Shown here piece by piece: positions 57,109 to 64,000 of a DNA stretch of 64,000 nucleotides. The notes beneath the pieces were generated by a model that was not told the origin of the DNA, did no database searches, and worked only from the letters and a program-made list of their open reading frames with translations. Source of the DNA: Streptomyces roseoviridis. Lineage in GTDB: Bacteria > Actinomycetota > Actinomycetes > Streptomycetales > Streptomycetaceae. A program made the translations under genes and the position numbers. The stretch covers positions 5,456,001 to 5,520,000 of the forward strand of contig NZ_BAAAWU010000001.1 in the NCBI RefSeq assembly GCF_039535235.1, read 5' to 3'. The stretch's first letter is position 1; each line of letters opens with the position of its first letter.

Positions 57109-58862
57109 GCGGCTCCCTCTGGCTGACCAACGGCACGATGCGGGACGCCCTCCCGCCGATCCCCCGCCAACGCACCACCCCGGCGCGGCCCACGGCCCCG
57201 GCGACCGGCACCGCCGCCGCCTCCGGCACGGACGCGGGCCCCGGCGCGGGCCCGGGCCCGGCCTCCGGCGGCGCGGGGGCGGCTCCCGGCCGTGGCGCGG
57301 CGCCGGACGCGGGCTCGGCCTCCCGCCCCGGCGCGGGCGCCGCTCACACCGCCACACCTGGCCCCGGCCCGGCAGGCCCCGGTCCCGGTCCCGCCTCCGG
57401 CACCGGCCCGGCAGGCCCCGGTCCCGCGTCCGGTCCCGGCCCGGCAGGCCCCGGCCCCGGTCCCGCCTCCGGCACCGGTCCCGCGTCCGCTACCGGCACC
57501 GGCCCCGCCTCCGGCACCGGCCCCGCCCCCGCGGGCGCCCGCGTGCTCGCCGCCGACCCGCTCGACGAACTCGCCGCCCGTCTCGACGCGCTCACCGCCG
57601 CCGCCGTCCATCCCGACGAGATAGCCGCGATCCTCGAGTCCGACGGCATGACCGACGACCACATCCGCCTCACCTACGGCCGGGCCGACTCCTTCGCCCT
57701 CGCCGAGGACCTCTACGCCAGGACCGAGCGCCGTCACCCCGCCCCCGAGGCCCCGCCCGCGGGCCCCTGGTACACCGGCCTCGCCGGATGTCTGCTGCGC
57801 GGCCTGGTCTTCGCCCTCCCGGGGCTGGCCTACGTCCTCGGCGCCCCGCTGCTCGCCACCGGCCCCGGCCGCCACGGGCTGCCGCCCGGCGCCGTGCCGC
57901 TCATCGCCGGGGCCGTCACCGGCTGGGTGTGGAACCAGGCGCTCGCCCACCGCGCCTACAGCTGGCTCGGCCTCGGCGACCGCCGCGCCGCCGTCCGCGC
58001 CCTGCTCACCGGCGCCCCCGCGGGCGCGCTCGCCGGAGCGGTCGTCGCGGCCCTCGCCGCCCGGCCGGGGGAGGGGCCCGCCGCGCTGTTCGGCGCCGGC
58101 CAGGCCCTCTACCTGGCCGCGGCCACCGTCCTGCTCGTCCTCGGCCGGGAACGGGCCCTGCTGTGCGCGCTCCTCCCACTGGCCGGCGCGGTCCCCGCGT
58201 TCCGCCACGACCTGCCGGATGCGTTGCGGGTCCTCCTCCTGCTGCTCTCCCTCACCGCGACCGTCACCTTCGCGGCCCTGGTGCTGCGCCCGGGAGCCCG
58301 CCGCCCCGGCGCCGCCCGCCCCGCTCGTGGCCGGGCCGGACCGCCGCTCGCCGCCTCCCTCCCGTACGGCCTGTTCGGCCTCGGCAGCGGGCTGCTCGTG
58401 CTGTACGCGGGCGCCGACGCCGTCATCGCGCTCACCCTCTCCATGGGCCCGGCCGAATGGCTGCTGCACCGCTTCCGCGGCACGGCCCTGGCCCGGCTGC
58501 GGCTGCTGACGACGGCGCGCGCGTTCCGGCGCGCCGTCACGGCCACCCTGGCCCGCTGCCTCGTCGGCTACCTGGCGGTGCTGTTCGTCCTCAGCGTCAC
58601 CGCCGCGCTGCTGTGGCCGGGCGCCGCGGCCGTGTCCGCCCCGAGGACCGGCTCGCTGCTCCTCGTCGGCGCCGTGCTGTGGCTGGGACTGCTGCTCCAG
58701 GCCTTCGGCGCGGTCGCCGGAGCGGCCGCGGTGTGCCTGCTCGCCGCCACCGCGCAGGCCCTCGCCCCGGCGGCGGGAACGGTCGCCGCGGGCGCGGCGG
58801 CCACCGTGCTGGGCGTGCTGACCTGCGCGCTGCTCGTTCGACCGACCGCCCACCGCATCTAG
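57105..58862 (+). CDS. Polytopic membrane protein, PelG-like role inferred
   Basis: 585 aa, ATG overlapping the pelF stop. Residues about 25-150 are a Gly/Ala/Pro low-complexity stretch built from GPGPAS and GTGPAS units. A soluble helical part follows (DELAARLDALTAAAVHPDEI, ILESDGMTDDHIRLTYG), then about 11-12 transmembrane helices from residue 228 to the end. Position between pelF and hydrolases, and the helix number, match PelG, the Wzx-like exporter partner of PelF. I see no residue-level proof of that, so this is inference. Confidence 0.75.
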   Translation: MSGSLWLTNGTMRDALPPIPRQRTTPARPTAPATGTAAASGTDAGPGAGPGPASGGAGAAPGRGAAPDAGSASRPGAGAAHTATPGPGPAGPGPGPASGTGPAGPGPASGPGPAGPGPGPASGTGPASATGTGPASGTGPAPAGARVLAADPLDELAARLDALTAAAVHPDEIAAILESDGMTDDHIRLTYGRADSFALAEDLYARTERRHPAPEAPPAGPWYTGLAGCLLRGLVFALPGLAYVLGAPLLATGPGRHGLPPGAVPLIAGAVTGWVWNQALAHRAYSWLGLGDRRAAVRALLTGAPAGALAGAVVAALAARPGEGPAALFGAGQALYLAAATVLLVLGRERALLCALLPLAGAVPAFRHDLPDALRVLLLLLSLTATVTFAALVLRPGARRPGAARPARGRAGPPLAASLPYGLFGLGSGLLVLYAGADAVIALTLSMGPAEWLLHRFRGTALARLRLLTTARAFRRAVTATLARCLVGYLAVLFVLSVTAALLWPGAAAVSAPRTGSLLLVGAVLWLGLLLQAFGAVAGAAAVCLLAATAQALAPAAGTVAAGAAATVLGVLTCALLVRPTAHRI

Positions 58863-58872
58863 GGGCCGGACT

Positions 58873-59520
58873 GTGACTGCCTCCACGACTCCCGGGACCT
58901 CCTCGTCCCCCTCCCTCCTGGTGCCGTTCTACGAGCACCCCGCCGACCGCCCCGAGGAGTGGGCGGCCGTCGTCGCGGCGGCCCCCGCCCTGTACGGCGT
59001 GGTCCTCAACCCGGCGAGCGGCGCGGGCCCGGCGCCCGACCCCGCGTTCGCCGAGGTCGCCGCCCGGCTGCGGGACGCCGGGGTGCGCGTCCTCGGCTAC
59101 GCGGACACCGACTACGGCCGGCGCCCGCACCCCGACGTCGTCGCCGACCTGGTCCGGCACCGCGACTGGTACGGGGCCGACGGCGCGTTCCTCGACCAGG
59201 TGCCGACCGAGCCGTCCGCGCTGCCGCACTACCGGCGGCTCACGGTCGCGGCCCGGGCCGCCGGGGCACGCACCCTCGTGCTGAACCACGGCGCCCACCC
59301 GGCCTTCGGCTACGAGGCCCTCGCCGACCTGCTCGTCACCTTCGAGGGCCCCTGGGACGCGTACCGCGGCCTGGAGCTGCCGGTCGCCGACCACTACTGT
59401 CACCTGGTGTACGCGGCCCCGGCCGACGCCCGGCCCGTCACCCCGGTCGGCTGCGCGGTCCCCGGCACGGGGGCCCACCCCTGGGGCACGCTGCCCCACA
59501 CCCTGGAGCCCGCCCGGTGA
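58873..59520 (+). CDS. GH135 (Sph3/spherulin-4) galactosaminogalactan hydrolase-like protein
   Basis: 215-aa TIM-barrel protein. Sph3-type motifs: VVLNPASGAG (about 38-47), VLGYADTDYGRRPHPDVVAD, ADGAFLDQVPTE (about 104-115) and LLVTFEGPW. Fungal Sph3 cuts alpha-1,4-GalNAc chains and has Asp-Glu in the FFDE motif; here the Asp and the later Glu (FEG) remain, but the Glu next to the Asp is Gln. No signal peptide is visible from GTG 58873, unlike fungal Sph3. The stop overlaps the next start (GTGA). Confidence 0.85.
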   Translation: MTASTTPGTSSSPSLLVPFYEHPADRPEEWAAVVAAAPALYGVVLNPASGAGPAPDPAFAEVAARLRDAGVRVLGYADTDYGRRPHPDVVADLVRHRDWYGADGAFLDQVPTEPSALPHYRRLTVAARAAGARTLVLNHGAHPAFGYEALADLLVTFEGPWDAYRGLELPVADHYCHLVYAAPADARPVTPVGCAVPGTGAHPWGTLPHTLEPAR

Positions 59521-60299
59521 GACGACTTCTGCCCCTCCTCGCGCTGCTGGTGCTCGCCGGCTGCACGACCCCGCCGGACCCGGACGACCGGGGCCCCGCA
59601 CCCCGCTGGCAGCCGCGCCCCGGCCTGGCCTGGCAGTGGCAGCTCAGCGGCCGGCTCGACCCGACGGTGGACGTCCCCGTCTACGACATCGACGGCTTCG
59701 ACCACTCCGCGGCCACCGTCGCCGACCTGCACCGCCGGGGCCGCAAGGTGGTCTGCTACCTGTCCACCGGCGCCTGGGAGGAGTTCCGCCCCGACGCCGG
59801 CCGCTTCCCGAAGGCCGTCCTCGGCAAGGGCAACGGCTGGCCGGGCGAACGCTGGCTCGACATCCGCCGCACCGACCTGCTCGGCCCGCTGATGGCCGCC
59901 CGTCTCGACATGTGCCGCGCCAAGGGCTTCGACGCGGTGGAACCCGACAACATGGACGGCTACGCCCACCCCACCGGCTTCCCCCTCACCGCCGCCGACC
60001 AGCTCCGCTACAACCGCCTGATCGCGGGTCTCGCCCACGACCGCGGCCTCGCCGTCGCCCTGAAGAACGACCTCGACCAGATTCCCGAGCTCGTCGACGA
60101 CTTCGACTTCGCGGTCAACGAACAGTGCGCCCAGTACGACGAGTGCGCACTCCTCGTCCCCTTCGTCCGGGCGGGCAAGGCGGTCTTCCACGTCGAATAC
60201 GAGCTGGACCCGGAGGACTTCTGTCCCCGGTCGCGGCAGCTGGGCCTGAGCTCGATGCGCAAGGAGTACGAGCTGGGGGCGTGGCGGAGGGCCTGCTAG
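59517..60299 (+). CDS. GH114 endo-alpha-1,4-polygalactosaminidase lipoprotein
   Basis: 260 aa. Signal peptide with lipobox LVLAGC, so it is anchored outside the membrane. GH114 motifs are complete: KVVCYLSTGAWEEFRPDA, PGERWLDIRRTDLL, GFDAVEPDNMDGYAHPTGF, LALKN-type VALKNDLDQI and FAVNEQCAQYDEC. The acids in VEPDN and VNEQC match the catalytic places of the family, whose members (fungal Ega3) cut deacetylated galactosamine chains. GTG 59517 overlaps the GH135 stop. Last gene of the five-gene operon. Confidence 0.9.
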   Translation: MRRLLPLLALLVLAGCTTPPDPDDRGPAPRWQPRPGLAWQWQLSGRLDPTVDVPVYDIDGFDHSAATVADLHRRGRKVVCYLSTGAWEEFRPDAGRFPKAVLGKGNGWPGERWLDIRRTDLLGPLMAARLDMCRAKGFDAVEPDNMDGYAHPTGFPLTAADQLRYNRLIAGLAHDRGLAVALKNDLDQIPELVDDFDFAVNEQCAQYDECALLVPFVRAGKAVFHVEYELDPEDFCPRSRQLGLSSMRKEYELGAWRRAC

Positions 60300-60453
60300 C
60301 GGGAGGCGACGAAGCAGGTGACCTCGCTGCGTCCGGCCGCCGACGGTCAGGACGGCCTCGCGGTGGAGGGGGGCGGCGGTTCACGGACAGGGGACCGGTC
60401 GGCGGGCCGGAAGGTTGCCCGCCCCGCGGATCACGGCCTGGTCGCCCCGCCTG

Positions 60454-61218
60454 TCACCCCAGCGTCAGCGCCACCAGCCCCACCGTCAGCGCCGTCTCCT
60501 CCACCGCCCCGAAGACGTCCCCCGTCACCCCGCCGAAGCGCCGCACGCACCGCCGCAGCAGGAGTTCCGACACGCAGAGCGCGGCGAGCGCGGCGAGCAG
60601 GGTGCGCAGGGCGTCGTACCAGGAGAAGAGCGCGCCGGTCGCCGCGCACAGCAGGAGGACCAGGCCGGTCGTGAGGGCGGCGGCGCGGAGCGGGACGGTG
60701 GCGGCGACGACCGCGCCGAGGCCCTCGGGGCGGGCGGCCGGGACGCCGTGGCGGGAGGCGTGGGTGAGGGCGAGGCGGGCGAGGGTCGCGGCGAGGGCGG
60801 CGGCGGCCGCGCCGTGCGCCCAGCTCCGCCCGTACAGCTCGTACAGCGCGGCCACCTGCGCGAGCAGGGCGAAGAGCACCGCGATCACGCCGAAGGGGCC
60901 GATGTCGGACTGCTTCATGATGCGCAGGGCGTCCTCGGCCGGCTTGCCGCTGCCGAGGCCGTCGGCGGTGTCGGCGAGGCCGTCGAGGTGCAGGCCGCGG
61001 GTCATCAGGGCGGGGACGGCGGCGGTGAGGACGGCGGCGAGCAGCGGGCCCGCGCCGAGGAGCAGGAACCCGCCGCCGACGGCCGCCGCGGCCAGGCCGA
61101 CGACCAGGCCTGCGAGCGGGGCGCAGAGCATCCCGGCGCGTGCCGCGTCGCGGTCCCAGCGGGTGATGCGGGCGGGGAGCACGGTGAGGGTGCCGAAGGC
61201 GAAACGCAGGCCGTCCAT
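60454..61218 (-). CDS. cobS: Adenosylcobinamide-GDP ribazoletransferase
   Basis: 254-aa integral membrane enzyme that joins alpha-ribazole to adenosyl-GDP-cobinamide, the last assembly step of cobalamin. Motifs: MDGLRFAFGTLTVLP, RGLHLDGLADTADGLG (Asp cluster), IMKQSDIGPFGVIAV and SRHGVPAARPEGLG. Several hydrophobic helices. ATG 61218. Other cob genes are not in the window; they may lie beyond. No cobalamin riboswitch is visible before it. Confidence 0.94.
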   Translation of the reverse strand: MDGLRFAFGTLTVLPARITRWDRDAARAGMLCAPLAGLVVGLAAAAVGGGFLLLGAGPLLAAVLTAAVPALMTRGLHLDGLADTADGLGSGKPAEDALRIMKQSDIGPFGVIAVLFALLAQVAALYELYGRSWAHGAAAAALAATLARLALTHASRHGVPAARPEGLGAVVAATVPLRAAALTTGLVLLLCAATGALFSWYDALRTLLAALAALCVSELLLRRCVRRFGGVTGDVFGAVEETALTVGLVALTLG

Positions 61219-61298
61219 CCGCGCAGGGTAGTGCCCCGGTCAGACGATCAAATCGGCCATACTGTCAGAAATCTGACCAACCGGCAGAGGGTGGTGGC

Positions 61299-62066
61299 AT
61301 GGGTCACTGGTTCTGGCGCAACATCGTCGAACCCGGGAAGCTCCCGCTGTTCCTGGCCCTGGCCTCCTTCGTGCTGACCTTCCTGGTCACGCGGACCGTC
61401 ACCCGGCTCATCCGGGCCGGCAAGGGCCCCTTCGGCAACGTCTCCTCGGGCGGGCTGCACATCCACCACGTGGTGCCGGGGGTCGTCCTCACGGTCCTCG
61501 GCGGCTTCGGCGCGGTCGCCAGCGGCCGCCACGGCGTGGGTTCGGCGGTCTTCGCCGTGGTCTTCGGGGTCGGCGCCGGGCTCGTCCTGGACGAGTTCGC
61601 GCTGATCCTCCACCTCGACGACGTCTATTGGTCGGAGGACGGCCGCAAGAGCGTCGAGGTGGTGGTCCTCACCGCCGCCCTGGTGCTGTTCACCCTGGCC
61701 GGTTTCTCGCCGCTCGGCGTGGACGACATGACCGCGCGGGAACGCCAGGACCGGGTCTCCTTCCTCCTGACCCTCGGCCTGAACTTCCTGCTCGTCCTGG
61801 TCACCCTGGTGAAGGGCAAGTTCCGGCTGGCCGTGATCGGCACCCTGATCCCCCTGGTCGCGATCGTCGGCGCCGTACGGCTGGCCCGCCCGGGCTCCTG
61901 GTGGGCCCGCCGGCTCTACGCCCGGCGGCACCGGGCGCGGGCCCGCGCCGAGCTCCGTGCCTACCGGCACGACAAGCGCTGGAGCCGGGTGCGCCGGAAG
62001 GTTCAGGACCTGATCGGCGGCTTCCAGGAGCGGGTCCCGGGCCGCGGCCCCACGCCGCCGTCCTGA
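61299..62066 (+). CDS. Integral membrane protein, unknown
   Basis: 255 aa with about six hydrophobic segments (LPLFLALASFVLTFLV, VVPGVVLTVLGGFGAV, VFAVVFGVGAGLVLDEFAL, VVLTAALVLFTLAGF, FLLTLGLNFLLVLVTLV, LIPLVAIVGAVRLA). Conserved-looking polar patches GGLHIHHVVPG and DEFALILHLDDVYW carry His and Asp in or near the membrane, which could bind metal. The tail is strongly basic. No family name known to me. ATG 61299; its last 64 bp overlap the end of the convergent rhomboid-like gene. Confidence 0.8.
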   Translation: MGHWFWRNIVEPGKLPLFLALASFVLTFLVTRTVTRLIRAGKGPFGNVSSGGLHIHHVVPGVVLTVLGGFGAVASGRHGVGSAVFAVVFGVGAGLVLDEFALILHLDDVYWSEDGRKSVEVVVLTAALVLFTLAGFSPLGVDDMTARERQDRVSFLLTLGLNFLLVLVTLVKGKFRLAVIGTLIPLVAIVGAVRLARPGSWWARRLYARRHRARARAELRAYRHDKRWSRVRRKVQDLIGGFQERVPGRGPTPPS

Positions 62067-62716
62067 CCCCGCTCCCGCCACCGCAGGAAGCCGACGAGCA
62101 GCAGCACGGCCGCGATGGCGGCGAGGTGCTCCTTGCCGGCCAGGTTGTTCTTGACCATCACCTCGACCACCATCGCCAGGATCACCAGGCCCCCGGTCCA
62201 CCGGGCCCGGTGGCGCCAGCACACGTACACGGCGAGGCCCACCACCGCCGCCGAGGGGCCGGTGTCCACGACCCGCGCGTCGGAGGCGGGCAGCCCGAGG
62301 GGGACGTCCGGCCCGAGGGCGACGCCGATCCGGGCGTACAGCGTGCCGGCGAGCGTCGCCAGGTAGGCGAGGGCCAGGGTCCGCCGCCGTCCCAGGCAGA
62401 TCTCGGCGATGCCGAAGACCAGCAGGATCTGCGCGAGCGCCCCCCACACCGGCAGGTCGAGCGCCGGCACGAACAGGGACAACGGGGTGCGCAGCAGGGC
62501 GAGCCACAGCGGGTCCTCGGCCCTGACCGAGCCGACGGCCTGCACCGGCCGGTAGCCCCAGTCCTGGTTCTGCACGAGCTGGAACAGCGAGGTCAGGCAG
62601 ACCGCGGCCAGCGTCATCGGGACCGCCCGCCACCCACGCGCGGCGAGCGCGCCGCGCACGGTCAGGAACAACGACCCCCACTCCCGCCGGGCGAAGCCCT
62701 TCAGGGCCCCGCTCAC
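62003..62716 (-). CDS. Rhomboid-like membrane protein
   Basis: 237 aa, about six transmembrane helices. GTG 62716 overlaps the stop of the lysyltransferase-like gene (GTGA), so it is coupled to it. Rhomboid-like pattern GTGPSAAVVGLAVYV is present as DTGPSAAVVGLA (Ser in the GxSx place), but a clear His in the last helix is found only as KEHLAAIAA; activity as a protease is uncertain. Such rhomboid-like proteins are often linked to MprF-type genes in actinobacteria. Confidence 0.8.
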   Translation of the reverse strand: MSGALKGFARREWGSLFLTVRGALAARGWRAVPMTLAAVCLTSLFQLVQNQDWGYRPVQAVGSVRAEDPLWLALLRTPLSLFVPALDLPVWGALAQILLVFGIAEICLGRRRTLALAYLATLAGTLYARIGVALGPDVPLGLPASDARVVDTGPSAAVVGLAVYVCWRHRARWTGGLVILAMVVEVMVKNNLAGKEHLAAIAAVLLLVGFLRWRERGQDGGVGPRPGTRSWKPPIRS

Positions 62717-64000
62717 CGCCGGCCCTCCGGGTGTCTGCGGTGCAGCCTGCCCCAGACTCCGTCCCGGGGCGCCCCCAGCAGCCCCGGGGCTTCGAGGAAG
62801 CCTTCGGCGCGGCCGGCCGCGACACCGATGCGCAGCAGGTCGGCGCTCTTCTCGAAGAGCATGAAGCGGGGCTCCCAGATCGGTCGGTACTTGGCGTTGG
62901 CGCGGTACAGCGACTCGATCTGCCACCAGCGGGAGAAGAAGGTGAGCAGTGAGCGCCACAGGCGCAGCACGGGTCCCGCCCCGAGCTTCGAGCCGCGTTC
63001 GAAGACGGACCGGAACATGGCGAAGTTCAGCGAGACCTGAGTGATCCCGATCTCCTTGGCCCGCTGGAGGAGTTCGATGACCATGAACTCCATCAGCCCG
63101 TTCTCGGAGTCGCGGTCACGGCGCATCAGGTCCAGCGAGAGCCCCTTCGGGCCCCACGGCACGAAGGACAGCAACGCCCGCAGCTCGCCCTCGGCGTCGG
63201 TGCACTCCAGCATCACGCACCGGCCGTCGCCCGGGTCGCCGAGGCGCCCGAGGGCCATGGAGAAGCCCCGCTCGGTGGCGCCGTCGCGCCAGTCGTCGGC
63301 CTTGCGCAGCAGCTCGTGCATCTCGTCGGCCGGGATGTCCTCGTGGCGCCGGATCCGGACCTCGTACCCGGCCCGCTTGACCCGGTTGAAGGCCTGCCGG
63401 ACCGTGCGCATGGCGCGCCCGTCGAGGGTGAACTCGTCGGTCTCCACGATCGCCTCGTCGCCCAGCTCCAGGGCGTCGAGCCCGTGCCGGGCGTAGACGG
63501 TGCCGGCCTCCTCGCTCGCCCCCATCACCGCCGGGACCCAGCCGTGCTCGCGGGCCTCGGCGAGCCACGGCTCGATGGCGCCGGGCCATGCCTCCGGGTC
63601 GCCGATCGGATCGCCCGAGGCCAGCGACACCCCGCCCACCACCCGGTAGGTGACGGCCGCCTTCCCGCTCGGCGACCACACCACGCTCTTCTCGCGGCGC
63701 AGCGCGAAGTAGCCCAGCGAGTCCCGCTCGCCGTGCCTGTCGAGCAGCGCCCGCAGCCGCTCCTCGTCCTCCTCGGTGAGCGGGTCGACCGCCCGCCGGG
63801 AGCGGAAGGCGGCGAAGAGCACCGCGAACAGCAGCACCGTGGACATGACGTTGATGACGACGTCGACCCAGCCGGGCGTGGCGATCCCGGGGAAGCGCGC
63901 GTCGTCGGCGGCGAGCGTGACCAGCCGCATCACCCCGTACCGCCAGCGCTCCAGGAAGGTGGAGTGCCCGGCCGAGGTGTTCGTGACGGTGACCAGACCG
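62713..64000 (-). CDS. MprF-like phosphatidylglycerol lysyltransferase domain protein, 5' end missing
   Basis: The reading frame stays open to the right edge, so the N-terminus is outside. Visible: a membrane-proximal start (HSTFLERWRYG, TVLLFAVLFAAF) and a complete GNAT-like DUF2156 domain with FALRREKSVVWSPSGKAAV, VVGGVSLASGDPIG and SLNFAMFRSVFERG. In MprF this domain moves lysine or another amino acid from tRNA to phosphatidylglycerol, making the membrane less negative. The ATG at 63933 is internal. Coupled to the rhomboid-like gene by a 4-bp overlap. Confidence 0.88.
   Translation of the reverse strand, partial: GLVTVTNTSAGHSTFLERWRYGVMRLVTLAADDARFPGIATPGWVDVVINVMSTVLLFAVLFAAFRSRRAVDPLTEEDEERLRALLDRHGERDSLGYFALRREKSVVWSPSGKAAVTYRVVGGVSLASGDPIGDPEAWPGAIEPWLAEAREHGWVPAVMGASEEAGTVYARHGLDALELGDEAIVETDEFTLDGRAMRTVRQAFNRVKRAGYEVRIRRHEDIPADEMHELLRKADDWRDGATERGFSMALGRLGDPGDGRCVMLECTDAEGELRALLSFVPWGPKGLSLDLMRRDRDSENGLMEFMVIELLQRAKEIGITQVSLNFAMFRSVFERGSKLGAGPVLRLWRSLLTFFSRWWQIESLYRANAKYRPIWEPRFMLFEKSADLLRIGVAAGRAEGFLEAPGLLGAPRDGVWGRLHRRHPEGRR

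Noticed and set aside
60300..60453. Cobalamin riboswitch near cobS
   Set aside because: The gap is downstream of cobS, and no B12-box type core is visible there or upstream of the cobS start.

Overview
The window is high-GC DNA (about 70% or more) with the codon use, GTG starts, short overlapping stops and strong GC-rich hairpins typical of Streptomyces. The gene order also fits: from memory, malR, aml and pulA, glnII, glnA, lipA and lipB, aceE, sucB, lpd and pepA lie in this order in one block of the S. coelicolor chromosome core. I see no insertion sequence, phage, tRNA, rRNA or CRISPR array.

Left end (1-8.5 kb): starch metabolism. A LacI-type regulator (malR-like, cut by the window edge) is followed by a secreted alpha-amylase with a starch-binding domain and a 1766-residue secreted protein that fuses an amylase-type and a pullulanase-type GH13 domain. 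The amylase promoter carries a set of CTTGCA/CTTGCG direct repeats that look like maltose-regulator operators.

8.5-20.5 kb: small tautomerase, TetR regulator, a translationally coupled pair of ferritin-like di-iron protein and flavin/2Fe-2S reductase, a sigma-like membrane protein, tyrosine phosphatase, His-rich membrane protein plus PepSY protein, a stand-alone winged-helix regulator with a small ORF in front, and type II glutamine synthetase (glnII) with a GlnR box.

20.5-34 kb: a coupled pair made of a TROVE/vWA (Ro60-like) protein and an unknown partner, next to a G-rich intergenic region with four 37-bp tandem repeats; an oxidoreductase; a hydrolase; an ArsC-like protein; a two-gene cyclodipeptide synthase plus cytochrome P450 cluster; glnA with a second GlnR box; RDD and DUF4191 membrane proteins; lipA and lipB, with a duplicated lipA 3' end downstream.

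34-44 kb: an HTH regulator, an 820-bp gene-free block built from degenerate repeats of about 235-260 bp, a protoporphyrinogen-oxidase-like flavoprotein, a TIGR01777 epimerase, GNAT, TetR with a divergent SDR, a DUF4240 protein, a second SDR and a WYL regulator.

44-53 kb: central 2-oxoacid dehydrogenase genes on the minus strand: lpd, sucB (two lipoyl domains), a GntR regulator and aceE; pepA follows the same strand. lipA and lipB supply the lipoyl cofactor that SucB carries.

53.4-60.3 kb: the most striking block, a five-gene plus-strand operon with overlapping stops: a secreted deacetylase like fungal Agd3, a PelF-type glycosyltransferase, a large polytopic membrane protein, a GH135 (Sph3/spherulin-4) protein and a GH114 lipoprotein. 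Together these are the parts list of fungal galactosaminogalactan and bacterial Pel, so I infer a partly deacetylated alpha-1,4-galactosamine exopolysaccharide system. Right end: cobS, an unknown membrane protein, and a coupled rhomboid-like / MprF-like pair cut by the window edge.
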